Origin: Cryptomeria japonica
Taxonomy: Eukaryota > Streptophyta > Pinopsida > Cupressales > Cupressaceae
Reading direction: 5' to 3'
DNA: 64,000 bases
NCBI RefSeq assembly: GCF_030272615.1
Contig: NC_081407.1
Coordinates: forward strand, 150,411,744 to 150,475,743
The translations under genes and the position numbers were made by a program. The notes beneath the pieces were generated by a model. The model saw nothing but the letters and a program-made list of their open reading frames with translations. It made no database searches and was not told where the DNA came from. Position 1 is the stretch's first letter. The number at the start of each line of letters is the position of its first letter. Shown piece after piece: positions 21,528-33,111 of the stretch.

Positions 21528-23096
21528 TGATTCATCTTTGCGGCAGCTATATGCATGTGTACCTATGTGATGAGATGTTCTTATGTGATGTTTGTTTTAT
21601 GGATGCAAATATAAACATAATGAAATGCAAGGTTTTTGTTCTTTTATGTTTTAAAATGTTATGCCAATGCAATAGTAAATGTATGTAATGCAAATGAATA
21701 TGATAATGCAAATGTAAATTGTGCTAACAGGTGTTGTGTGCAGGATGTGATATCTATATGTATGTATGAAATACTTATATGTGATAATGCAGGTGTAACT
21801 ACATGAAATGCAAATGTTTTTGGTGTGTCATTATACTCAGTCATGTGATAGCGGGCTACGCGGACTCGAGAAGGACGATGGAAGTCAATCAAGAAAGGGC
21901 GATGAAAGACAGAAGATATGAAAGTGAAAGAGCTTCTTGTGTGTTATCATCATTGAGCTTTATTATGGCAAGTAGGTTATGACAATCGAGGTATATGTTC
22001 GACCCAGAAAGTCATTGTACCCATTTGCATGGAGATAAGACAGTCACAAACAAGGAATGCCCCAGTTCATACTAGACTCACAGTGTCCTCATATCCTTGG
22101 ACAAGTCATAGCATTACTAAGAGACAATCCATAGACAACAAATACAAATAGGTGATGATACCCCATCCTCGCCTTTCTAGTCAAAGACATCCTGGAGATA
22201 GAATCTCTAGTCAAAGACATCCCGGAAAAGCTAAAAGACATGTAAAAAAAAAGATGAAATCAAAAGAAAACCAAGACTCGACACCAACATCCACTGTAGT
22301 CCTCAATTTTAGTGTCTCTTGTCACTTGTATAAGTCTTATTTGATTGTGGTCACAATGTTTACTTTCACAGAAAGGATAGATAGCACTGAACCATATGTT
22401 GTCTGAGTCTGTTGAAAGATTTGATTTGTTGAAGCCCATTGTTGCTGCTGTGTCTCATCTGAAACTGACTGAATCCATGAAACTGATACTTTATTGTGGA
22501 GAAGATGAAACTTTATTGCGGATCTGTGATGCCGATGCTGCTTTATTGTGGATTGTGCGCAGATAGACTGAAGGAAGCTGGAAGAAACTGTACTCCTCAA
22601 AACATGTGATGCTCTCAGTTCCACACCCATCACTAGACATAGGATTTGCCTTAGCCACAGATAGGAGCTGATTTATTATGGATGGAAAGGGAGGTGAAAA
22701 GGGAGGTTTATTATGAATGGCTAACCAATCTTGGGTAGATCAATAACAAGCCATGGTGGGAATGGGTAAGTTTATTATGAACGAATAGGTCGTGAGTGTG
22801 TGCAAAGTGAAAGGATGAAAGTGAATCCTGAAGGAGGGAGGAGCAATGTCTCTACGCATGGCGCTGGTGACCCAGTTTTCACCATGGTACTTGCCCAGAG
22901 TGCCACCAAAGTGGTTTTCACCATTGGACGAAATTATTTCTCTTTACTTTTTTCGATTTTTCAATTTTTTTTGTGTCACAAGGCACCTGTTTGCCAGGTT
23001 TTCACCAAGTAACAATTTTTTTGTTTTATAATTTTTTTGTATTTTTGAATTTTTTGATTTTTTTGTTATATTTTTGAATTAGAATATTCTGAAGAG
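21525..23096 (-). other. Tat-1 spacer between integrase and the PMD ORF
   Basis: No gene is seen. It contains seven copies of a TTTATTRTGRA motif on the plus strand (starts at 21959, 22490, 22512, 22542, 22672, 22707 and 22771); on the pol-coding strand each contains AATAA, and the three CTTTATTG copies contain AATAAAG. A 21-bp direct repeat around CTAGTCAAAGACATCC occurs at about 22178 and 22208. The T-rich stretch at about 22930-23090 and the block around GGTTTTCACC correspond to the start of the Tat-2 tail at 34624-34800. Confidence 0.6.
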
Positions 23097-26000
23097 CTAT
23101 GTGTAAAACCTGCGAAGGTGCATGTTGTTGATAGGATCCTCCAAAGGTTCACCTTCTGTAGTTGAGAGCTGATATGCACCAGATCCATATGCTACTGTAA
23201 TAATGTAGGGACCAAGCCAGTTTGGTTCGAACTTGCCCTTCTTCTCTCTGTCTTGTTGATTTTTAGGATTTTCTTTGAGAACTAAGTCCCCTACCTCAAA
23301 TGTGCGAGGCTTGACCTTGTGATTGTAGCTACGACTCATTCATTGTTGATAAGCCTTGAGATGATTAAAAGCAGTTTGTCTTCGTTCATCCAGTAGTTCC
23401 AGCTCTTGTAAGTGAGAGACCCTATAGTCTTCATCACTGATGATGTTTTGCAAAGAGACCCGTAAAGAGGGTAGCTCAACCTCAATAGGCAAGATAGCTT
23501 CAGTGCCATAGACAAGTGAATAGGGTGTAGCTCCTGTAGGTGTGCGGACACTTGTGCGGTAGGCCCAAAGTACAAGATTAAGTTGGATATGCCAATTACG
23601 ACCAGCATCGTCGACTGTCTTCTTTAGGATTTTAAGGATTGTTTTATTAGACGCCTCATCTTGGCCATTACCTTGGGGGTAATATGGTGTGGAGAAATGA
23701 TGGGAGATATGGAAGTGGTCACAGAGTTCACAAACATCCTGATTTTTGAAGGGACGCCCGTTATCAGTAATAATGGAAACAGGAATACCGTATCAGCAAA
23801 TGATATAGTTGAGGATGAATGTAGCAATCTGTTTTCCTATGACTTGTGTGAGAGGCACGGCTTCAATCCATTTTGTAAAATACTCTGTGGCAGTGATAAT
23901 GAATTTATGACCATTGGAAGAGGGAGGGTGAATCTTGCCTATGAGATCGAGTCCCCACTGACAAAAGGGCCAAGGAGATGCAAGTGGTTGAAGTTCTTGT
24001 GCTGGCGCATGTATGAGGTCTCCATGAATTTGACATTGCTTACATTTCTTGACAAACTGATATGAATCTTTCTCCATATTGGGCGAGTAATATCCAGTCC
24101 TGATGAGTTTCTTGGCCAAGGTAGGACCACTAGCATGTGGACCACATATCCCTTCATGCACTTCCCGTAACGCAATCTGAGCTTCGTCGCTTTCTAAACA
24201 TCTAAGAAGAGTGCCATCTAGACCTCGCGGGTATAGGATATCAGCTAAAATGACATATCGAGAGGATTGGCGAATGAAAGTGCGACGTTGGTTATTTGAT
24301 AGATTAGGAGGTAAAGTATTGTCACGTAGGTATGTGAAAATGGAACCATATAACTGGGATTCGAGACTGACAACACATAGTGTCTCAGTAGGCATGATCT
24401 CATATGAAGGGACCAAAAGGTTATCCACCAAGAACTCATAGCGGGTCTCGTTTGGAGTTAAATCAATCAAGGAAGCAATTGTAGCCATGGCATCTACGGC
24501 GCGATTCTGCTCTCTTGGTATCTGCTCAAAGTCTATCTTCGTGAAGTGTTGTTTCAGGTCTTCCACCATTTGTTTATAAGGCATTAACTTTTCATCTTTT
24601 GTTTGGTAATCATTAGTTGCTTGACGGATGACAAGTTGGGAGTCCCCAAAAACACGAAGTTCCTGGATCTCCCATTGAACTGCAATTCGTAATCCTATTG
24701 TTAATGCCTCATATTCCGTTATATTGTTAGTGCAAGGAAATGATAAGCGGTATGATTTTGGTATAGAATCCCCTTGAGGAGTTATAAAGAGGATGCCAGC
24801 TCCTACCCCATGTTGTGTGTATGAGCCGTCGAAGTACAGTTGCCATGGCTTTGCATGTGACATTGTTAAAATGGATTCATCTGGAAATTCTGAACTCAGA
24901 GGAACATCATCTATCATGGGAGCATCTGCTAATTGATCTGCGATGGCTTGTCCTTTTATTGCTTTTCTGTCCACATACTCGATGTCAAATTCACTCAGGA
25001 TCATTACCCATTTGGCTAATTGCCCAGTAAGTGTTGCTTTATTGAGAAGATATTTCAATGGGTCTATCCTTGCAACTAACTTAGTCTTATGAGTGAGCAT
25101 GTAATGTCGTAATTTCTGCGAAGCAAAGACCACGACGAGACATGCACGCTCAATTGGTGTGTAGTTTAGCTCGTATCCCACCAATGTGCGACTGATGTGG
25201 TATACTGCTTTTTCCTTGCCCTCAACCATTTGTTGTTCTAAGAGTGCCCCTAGTGCTGTTGGAGTAGCTGATATGTATAGTAACAGTGGTTGATCTAGAA
25301 CTGGTGGCATCAGAACTGGCGGATTTAGAAGATAATCTTTGAGCGTCTAGAAAGCCTGTTGACAGTTATCATCCCATTTGAATTTGATGTTTTTATGTAG
25401 CAGGTGCTGAAAGGGATTACACTTATCTGCCAGTTGTGTTATGAATCTTCGGATGGACTGGAGTCTGCCTTGTAGGGATTGAAGTTGACTGATATTTCTT
25501 GGTGGTTGCATTGCCAAGATGGCTTTGACTTTTGTTGGATCAACTTCAATTCCCCTTTTGGATACAATGAATCCTAGGAGCTTCCCGGAGGTTACTCCAA
25601 AGACACATTTCTTGGGGTTTAATCTTACTTTGTATTTTTCCAACTGATCAAAGATGACTGAAAGTATGTCCAAATGTGTATTTCTGTCTATTGATTTGCC
25701 CAAGAGGTCATCAACATAATCTTCCACGGTTATGTGCATGAGATCATGAAAGATAGTAGTCATGGCTCTTTGATATGTAGCACCTGCATTCTTTAGCCCG
25801 AAAGGCATGACATTCCAGCAAAAAGTTCCCCATGGACATGTAAATGATGTTTTGTGTTGATCCTCGAGCGCGATCCTTATTTGATTATAACCAGAGAATC
25901 CATCCATCAATGATAACATTTCATGACCTGCTGTGAGATCAATAATCAAGTCAATATTTGGTAATGGGAAGTCATCCTTTGGACAAGCTTTGTTGATGTC

Positions 26001-29000
26001 TCTAAAATCTATGCAAATTCTGATGCTGCGATCTAGTTTGCTAACAGGTACCAAGTTGGAGATCCATTCAGGATAATCAATTGGGCGTATGAATCCGACA
26101 TCCAATAATTTCTCAAGTTTTGCTTTGACTAGTAATGCCACTTGTGGATGCATTTTTCTTAATTTCTGTTTTACTAGTTTTGCCCTTGGTTTGACTGTCA
26201 AATGATGCATTACCAAATCCGGATCTAATCCAGGCATATCAACGTATGACCAGGCAAAGTTGATTTGTCATTCTTTGAAGAAACTTATGAATTTTGACCT
26301 TTCGGACTCTGTCAGTGATTGAGCTAGGAATATGTTGTGTGGAACCTCTTCTGTACCAATGTTTGTTTTGATAGTCTCCTCTACCAACATGGATGACTTT
26401 TCCTCATATGATGCTAGGAGAATGTCAAGCCTTCCATCTTCGGGTGCCTCGGAAAGGTTTTCACCCTCAGATACGTCCTTTCTTTTTACTTTTTTGGGGT
26501 CAGACAGCGCCACAATGTGGTTTTCGCCATAAGACCCTTGGTTTGTTCTTATTTTCACATTTTTGCGACTAGAAGGTCCGACACCCTCACCAAAATATGC
26601 CATGCTATTGAGTTCTATAGTGTATCCCGCTTTATGGTCTCCAGGGGGAAGATCATCTCGTATGCCCAGATAGTTAATAAAAGCTTCATCATTTTGGAAT
26701 GTGTCAAACTATGCAGGTCCTTCATGATCCCAGTCAATGAGTTGGTGGTGAACAAGGGGAAGGTCGTTAATGTCTTCGAAGTTAGAGGGGCTAAGAGTGA
26801 AGATGCAGTTATATTCGGGTATGTCAAGGTAATTATCGAGGTCATCGATGGCACTCTCCCCATCAGTCTCGATCGCGAGCGAATCCAAATTATCATCACT
26901 AGTAGCGCATTCTGGGACAGGTGTTCTCATCCTATGTGATTTCAACCTAGAACCTTGAGACAAGGACTGTGTGGAATCCTCATGGGTTGTTTCTTGACCA
27001 ACTCTGAACTTGTTATAAAACTCCTCTTCTTCTGTGGGTTCATCTGGCTCTCTGAATGTCTCGGTGAGCTCGTAGTCACTGGAAGACTTGTCGGAACCCC
27101 ATTCCCATTCGTTGGAATCTGTGGAATAGCGATCCTCTTGTTGAATTTTGGTAGCTTTGATTTGTAAGGCTTCTTCTGTCCTTTGGGTGTGGACCTTGGA
27201 AGTTAAGAAACCAAGTCCTTTCGAGCGTTCCTTCTTGAAAGTCAATTCAGGTTGTAAAGGTTCAATGATGCCTTCCTTTCGTAACCCCAGAGGGCTTTTT
27301 CCATCATACCCGATTTTTTGTAGAATTTTGAAGCCTTTGCCATATTTCTCACATGGTAGATTGATGTGATCTTGTGTTTCCTCTTCATTGTCTCTGAAAA
27401 GCATTTTGTATAAATCTTCCTCTTCTAGTTCACCCCATCTTTGAAAGGTAGTAGGGTCCCATTTGAGCATCATGATGGAGATTTGTTTGTTAGGGTGTGG
27501 TCTTCCATATTCTTTTGGGGAACTCATGACTTGTCGTAAGTACATGGTCTAATTTAAAGTATATTCCCCCATGTCTTTGTCCTGAAACTTGCCTTTAAGC
27601 TCACCTTGTTTTGATGTCGAAGGTTTTAATGACTCAGGATCAATGTATGCCGAGGAAGGAACAACCTCACGATTACTGGGAATGATGGTCTCAGTCTTTG
27701 ATTTCAGGTTATTGCAATATATGAATGGATTAGGATCCCCGTTAACTGTTACTTCCACTCCATTATGAGGAAACTTAATGCATTGGTGATATGTGGATGG
27801 GATTGCCCTCATTTCATGGATCCAAGGACGTCCTAGCAATATGTTATAAGTGAGATTTAAATCCAGGACTTGACAGACCACATCCTTTGTAACTGGCCCA
27901 ACTCTGAGAGGTAAAATGACTGTACCCTTGGATGAACACTCTTCATCATCATATGCTTTAATGGTGATTTTGTTTGTAGAATTCACAGCTTTATCAGAAT
28001 ATCCCAATTGTGTAATAGTGCTTAATGTGCAAATGTTTAGACCTGCTCCTCCATCTATCAGGACTCTTTTTATTCGATGTTTGTATATGAAGGCTTCAAT
28101 GTGTAGTGGTGCATTATGTGGCTGACTTACGGAGGCGTCATCGGCTTCTGTGAATGTAAGGGAGTGTGGAATGGAAAGGTATCCCACCATGGCTTGAAAC
28201 TGGTCCACGTTCAGATCAGTAGGAACAACAGTATCTCTCAAGATTTTGTCAAGAATGGCTTTATGTGCGGGAGATATGCGTAATAGCTCAAGGATGGAAA
28301 TGAGCGCGGGTGTCTTCCCTAACTGTTCTACAAGGTCATATTCAGGTTTGGTTGATGAAGCAGCGGTGTTTTTAGTTGGAGCACCTTGCAAAGTGATTTT
28401 ACCTCGGCGGGTTGTAACATGACATTCAGAGGTAGGTTCGGAAGAAGATCCAACGCCTTTTAGGACAATATTGGGTCTCTGGGTAGAATTCTCAGACGTT
28501 TTGTCCTTGATGATAATGGTAGAGATGTAATTGTCCATTGAAATGTGATTGATAGTTGAATCATAGTTGTAGGATGCTCTGGTATAATTGGTTTGATCCT
28601 CTGTGGCTTTAGCTTTTCCCTTGTCATGTTTTGGGAATGGTTCCTTAAACATCTCATGTTCTTGATTAGACGAATGTCCCTCAATCTCAATGTCACCTCT
28701 ATCAATGAGATCTTGTATGATGTTCTTCAGTCGATGAAAATTTCCTGTCTTATGACCCTTGCTCTTATGAAATTCGCAATACTCATCATCATTCCACCAA
28801 TTTGTTTTAACCTTTGGTTCATATGGAGGAAAATCTGGAACTGTGATTACCTTGTTTGCCACAAGCTTCTTGAAAACTGACTCAAGTGGTTCTCCCAATG
28901 GAGTGTACTTCCTTCGTGATCTGGAAGTTGTTTGAGTATTCACTTGATTGTTTGTAGAACTTGATCCTGAAAAGATGACTTTGGGTCGCACTGTATTGGC

Positions 29001-30137
29001 ATCGACAACACCATCATTGACTATATTCTTGTTTTTATTCCAAAATCTTGGCTTGTCTTTTCCTTTAAAGTCATCTTTGTTTTCCTTGAATATCTTAATG
29101 ACTCCTTGTTCAATTAGGACCTTTTCTGTCGCTAAGCCTTTTTCAATAACGTCCTTGAAGGTGGACAAACAAGCTTTTCTTAGATCATAGCCAATTTCTT
29201 TGTTAACATTATGGGTGAACATTTCTACCATTTGTTTTTGTGGAATTCCACAAGAGCATCTGCTGGCTAGATTTCTCCATCTTTGTAAGAATGATGCAAA
29301 AGACTCTCCCTCTTTTTGCTTGGTGTTGCACAAAGTAGTGACTGATATGTCTGTCTCTATATTGTAGGAGAAAAGTTGAATAAATGCCTCTGCTAAGTCA
29401 CCCCATGACTTAATTCCAGGTGAAAGTTGGGAGAACCATTCCATAGCTTGATCACCTAGGCTTTGTGGGAATAATCTCATCAAATATGTCTCTTCTGCTG
29501 CTACCTCAATGCAAGCTATGAAAAATTGTCTTATGTGTGCCTTAGGATCTCCTTTTCCTCTATACTTATCAAATTTAGGCGTCACAAAGTGTGTAGGAAA
29601 AGGAGGCATTGGAATGCTTTTGTCAAATGGATAAGGACATATGTCTCTCATTGTGTATGTTGGCTTTGGTGTATTTATGTCCTCCATTTTCTTTTGTAAG
29701 TCCCTGATTTGTTGCTCCAAACTGTTCTTAGGTGGAGATCGACTTCTTGGACCATACCCCATGCTTGAGGCACCAATTGGAGGAGGAGCATGTTGCATAT
29801 ATGGATGATATTGATCATACACATGTTCATATGGAGGAGGTCTATAGTGATGCTGCGCATATGGACCACTTGGTATAGATTCATGTTGAGGAACACCATA
29901 TCTATTTTGTGCATGTATACCATACTCTACAGGCATGTCATGTTCTATTGTATTGCCCCCAAATTTGACACGGGTTTCCTTGTGTCCAAATTTTGAGCAT
30001 GCCTTTGAATATCCCATTGCAACACAGACACTATTATGTCTGACACAGACGCGTTTCTGTAAAATTTGTGCAATTTTTTCCAATCTGTGAAGTCGTTTTG
30101 TTGTGACCAAATCTTGACTGTTTGACTGTTTTTTCAT
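23097..30137 (-). pseudogene. gag-pol: Tat-1 Gag-Pol polyprotein, single frame of 2,347 codons with six stops
   Basis: ATG at 30135-30137. In-frame stops at 27549, 26709, 26268, 25347, 23793 and 23340; no frameshift. Order by residue: Gag core around 195-340 (DPKAHIRQFF, AMEWFSQLSPGIKSW); a zinc-finger-like YCEFHKSKGHKTGN whose last Cys reads Phe; protease about 690 (RVLIDGGAGLNI); G-patch-like segment about 930-980; acidic linker; RT about 1300-1590 with WGTFCWNVMPFGLKNAGATY and EDYVDDLL; RNase H; a second RNase H (LYFDGS, TEYEAL, FGDSQLV); integrase with a CKQC zinc site and core (ITDNGRPF, NGQDEASNKTI); terminus EVGDLVLKENPKNQ with no chromodomain. The enzymes would make and insert element cDNA. 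Motifs are intact apart from the Gag zinc finger. Confidence 0.93.
27210..27365 (-). other. G-patch-like segment in the Tat-1 polyprotein
   Basis: Between protease and RT the frame reads EKYGKGFKILQKIGYDGKSP, then GLRKEGIIEPL and KERSKGLGF. The spacing of Gly and aromatic residues resembles the G-patch, a glycine-rich nucleic-acid-associated module; similar modules follow protease in betaretroviruses. The role here is inferred only. Confidence 0.6.
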
Positions 30138-31276
30138 GACAAGAGGACACAGTGTTGATGAAGACCCAATGTTTGCAAGTGTCTAGACTCAAAATGACTC
30201 TAAGAAAAGTGTGTTGTTTGATGTAAAAATGTTTTGCATACACTTGAAGACACAAAAGACACAATGTTTTGCTATTTGGTCTTGAATGTTTTGAATGTTT
30301 AACATAAGTCAAGCACAATTCTTATGGCTGACCAAGACAATAGTTGTTGATCCCACATGGGGTTTTACCCCCGAGGCTACGCTATTCAGAGCGGATACTT
30401 AGATGCTTGACCTCACTGGCTCCACCCTCGGCACTCACTTCTCGGGTCAGCTAAGCATCAGTCCCCACGAAAACTCCCCGTGGTGAACTTTGTATCTCTA
30501 CTAAGAACCGTATGTGTGTGGGCCGCTACCAGAGGTCCGACCTCCTGCCCCAACAACTAGAAGGATTTGGGCCTCTAAAACAAAATGGTGCTAGTAAGGG
30601 CATCCGCTCGTGTGGTCATACATGCGGCACTTTCAGCTCTATAAATACAGAAGGCTCCCAGCCGGTAGGGGTTACGCCCTACAACTGATCAAATAAATTT
30701 GATCAAACGGGTTTTTGGGGAGACATAGTGTCGGTATGAACTAATCAGCACACGTTATCCATAGTTTTCACCATGAATACATTTATTTATAGTGGTTCGG
30801 AAGAGGTGGGTTTTCCTCGCTACCACTTGGGTCGTTCTCTTCTCACTAGTAGTCCTAATGACCACACGGGAAGACAAACCCTCTAAAGATTAAACAAAAA
30901 GAGCCTATTGCTCAAGACACAAAAGACAATGATTCAATTTTAGTGCACCAATTGAAGTGTTTGCTAGTCTATGAAAACAAGGCACACAAAAAATCCAAAA
31001 ACCCTTGCCAAGGACCTGCAACAAAGATTTATTAGTAGTTTGGATTGTTTCAAATGATCACCCCTTCCTGCAAGCACACAAGTTAGGTAAATTTTAAACC
31101 CAAAAGACTTTGTGAAAATAGGGGCCTTCAACCAAATGATTTAGCCTTCAAGACAAGCTGCACCAATTTTGTTAGCTAGATCTGAAAATGTTAGCTCAAA
31201 ATAAACCAGATCTGAAACCCTAAATGCAAAATCCAAAAAACTGAATCAATGAAAACCCAAAATTTGAAACTGGTGA

Positions 31277-31534
31277 ACACAGACGCGGTTACCCTCAACA
31301 CAGACGCAGTTTCATGACACAGACGCGGTTCTGTGAAGCGCAGACGTGACTACAGATCACAGACGCGGCTTCCGGACACAGACGTGGTTAAAATCAGCGC
31401 AAACGCGACTTTACAACACAGACACGCTTCCTGGAACCTGCAAAATAAAATATTGCCAATACACAGACGCGGATCCAGATGTCGCAAACGCGCTAGAAAA
31501 TCAAAAATGCGATCCGAAAGTACGCAGACGCGGA
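31277..31534 (-). repeat. 20-bp-phased CpG motif array in the Tat-1 leader
   Basis: Eleven copies of a motif close to ACAGACGCGGTT on the plus strand (AACCGCGTCTGT in element orientation). The first eight start roughly every 20 bp from 31280 to 31421; three more follow at about 31463, 31483 and 31521. Variants differ mainly at CpG positions (GACGTGG, GACGCAG, GACACGC, AAACGCG), as expected if methylated C has mutated. It begins about 110 bp from the LTR. Confidence 0.8.
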
Positions 31535-31624
31535 AATATCAAAATGCTGTCGAAAATGTCGAATCTGCAACTTCAAATTACAAAATCTACAACAAAGAAG
31601 TTAAATGCAAAAAGGGACAAGAGT

Positions 31625-31643
31625 CCCACCGGGTGTGCCAAAA
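31625..31643 (-). other. Tat-1 primer-binding site candidate
   Basis: Directly after the 5' LTR, in element orientation, the sequence reads TTTTGGCACACCCGGTGGG. Its position fits a primer-binding site, and the TTTGGC start resembles those of Tat elements. The tRNA was not identified. Confidence 0.55.
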
Positions 31644-32421
31644 TGTATATGGTGAAAATGGATAACAATAATTAAGATATTGAAAGGCTAAATAGATTCA
31701 ACCACAAAACCCTAGCCTAACAACAACAAAGATCCACCATAACATATGAAGATTACCTAAGACAATGCAAATCAAATGAAATCACAAAGATTATACCATC
31801 ACATGTCCAATAGGGTTTGGATCTCCATTCTTCCTATCTCCATTGATCTTGCTTGATATATTTGCTCTCAGATTTTATATGCACAAGAGCTCAACAAAGA
31901 ACGGAATGTGGTTGCAAGTAGGATCGTAGTGTAGTCAAGTCATTAAGATGATTCATTAGAATGAATGATTAGGGTTGATAATGAAGGAAACATCTCCTTA
32001 TATAGAAGACACTATATGAAATGGAGGGATAAGATTGAGAGGTGTAAAAGGAGGTTGGCTATGATTAGAGGGTAGGTAAAAGAAATAATAAAATAATGAA
32101 AGGGGTAGGTAGTGTATGAATTAAGAGATGAATGACATGTGTCATGGGTAGAAAAGGTTAATGAATTAATTAAATAAATAAAGATTTATTTAATTAATAG
32201 AAGAAGTGGGATAATTAAATAAATAAGATATTTATTTAATTTAGGAAAAGGATAATTTAAATAAATAAATGTATTTATTTAAATGAGAAATAAGGCTAGA
32301 AGAGGATAAATGAATTAATTAAATAAATAAAGATTTATTTAATTAATAGAAGAATTAAGCTTAGATAATTAAATAAATAAAATATTTATTTAATTAGACA
32401 TGACAATTTTGGGTGTCTACA
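31644..32421 (-). repeat. Tat-1 5' LTR
   Basis: 778 bp, paired with 17663-18439. In element orientation it starts TGTAGACACCC and ends CCATATACA. A TATA-like CTATATAAGGAG in element orientation lies at about 31995-32006, suitable for element transcription toward lower coordinates. Confidence 0.95.
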
Positions 32422-32426
32422 CTCAC
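32422..32426. other. Target-site duplication, right copy (CTCAC)
   Basis: Matches 17658-17662. It marks the Tat-1 insertion point in the chromovirus gag. Confidence 0.92.
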
Positions 32427-33062
32427 ACACAACTTCATGAACTCCTCTGTATATGAACTCACGTCCATCTCCTTTTGTTTCAAATTTTGTCTCCTCCTAT
32501 GCAAATGGATATTGTAGTCCATTGGGACATAGGACTCTTTCACCAAAGCCATCATCTTCTTCCAAGTAGTCACTCTTCTCTTTCCCTCTTTCACCCTCTC
32601 ATCTTGGATGAAAGTCCACCAAGTTAGTGCAGCCCCTTTCATTTTGGATTGGGACATCTTCACCCTTTGGTGTTCTGGTATGTCTTCACTTTCAAAGAAA
32701 TTGTCGAAGGAGTCTATCCACTCCATCACTATATCCGGTTCCATCTTACCGACAAACACTGGTAGATCCATCTTCACATCCATTGTTCTTCTTTTCATGA
32801 ACTTGAGGACACTCATCAGGGGCCTCTGGTTTGTAGGAACCTCTAGCTCTTCCTGCCTAGGGATCTTCTTTTCATCCCCTTGTTCTCCAGAGTCTCTCTC
32901 TCCCCTCTCCACTCTGTCCTTCAACCGGTCCATCTCATTTCTCAAGGCCTGATTCTTAGCCCTAAATTCTCTTCTCTCTACCATCTTCTTCTTCACTAGG
33001 ACATTCAACTCCGCATTGGTCATTCTCGAAGGCACATCTTGGGATCCCTCTTCTTCTGACAT
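32427..33062 (-). pseudogene. gag: Chromovirus Gag, N-terminal half
   Basis: ATG at 33060-33062, 35 nt after the primer-binding site; it opens MSEEEGSQDVPSRMTNAELN. A longer upstream reading runs into the LTR and is not used. A charged coiled-coil stretch (VERREFRAKNQALRNEMDRL) is followed by the retrotransposon Gag domain: LPVFVGKMEPDIVMEWIDSF, FESEDIPEHQRVKMSQSKMK, GAALTWWTFIQDERV, then SSYTEEFMKLCV. It is cut at the last segment by the Tat-1 insertion and continues in frame at 17657. Confidence 0.9.
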
Positions 33063-33097
33063 CTTGTCTTCTCCTTCTATCCAAAGAACACTCCTAT

Positions 33098-33109
33098 GCT
33101 CTGATACCA
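33098..33109 (-). other. Chromovirus primer-binding site (initiator tRNA-Met)
   Basis: In element orientation TGGTATCAGAGC, complementary to the 3' end of plant initiator tRNA-Met, two bases inside the LTR end. This is the standard minus-strand primer site of many plant copia and chromovirus elements. Confidence 0.9.
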
Positions 33110-33111
33110 CT

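Larger units (their letters stand above)
30138..31643 (-). other. Tat-1 leader between primer-binding site and gag
   Basis: No convincing gene; short readings at 31333-31675 come from the repeat array. It has two notable parts. At 30402-30682 there is a GC-rich block with successive inverted repeats: GATGCTTGACC/GGTC..AAGCATC (30402-30459), CCACG/CGTGG (30465-30483), GAGG/CCTC (30532-30544) and GTAGGG/CCCTAC (30665-30682). At 31277-31534 there is a phased array of an ACAGACGCGG-like motif. Such structured leaders often hold packaging or translation signals; here that is inference. Confidence 0.6.
17663..32421 (-). mobile_element. Tat-1: young Tat-lineage gypsy element with antisense PMD ORF
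   Basis: 14,759 bp with near-identical LTRs, CTCAC duplications, a primer-binding-like site (31625-31643) and a polypurine tract (18440-18457). Minus-strand order: 5' LTR, structured leader, gag-PR-Gpatch-RT-RH-INT in one frame, about 1.1 kb spacer, an opposite-strand PMD ORF, hairpin array, polypurine tract, 3' LTR. The two RNase H modules and the absence of a chromodomain fit the Tat lineage of gypsy elements. The extra PMD gene explains its large size. Both ORFs contain stops, so this copy is presumably mobilised in trans, if at all. Confidence 0.93.

Noticed and set aside
31333-31675. Two overlapping plus-strand readings of about 110 residues
   Set aside because: They run through the phased CpG motif array and the primer-binding site into the LTR; Arg/Lys/Thr repeats reflect the DNA repeat.
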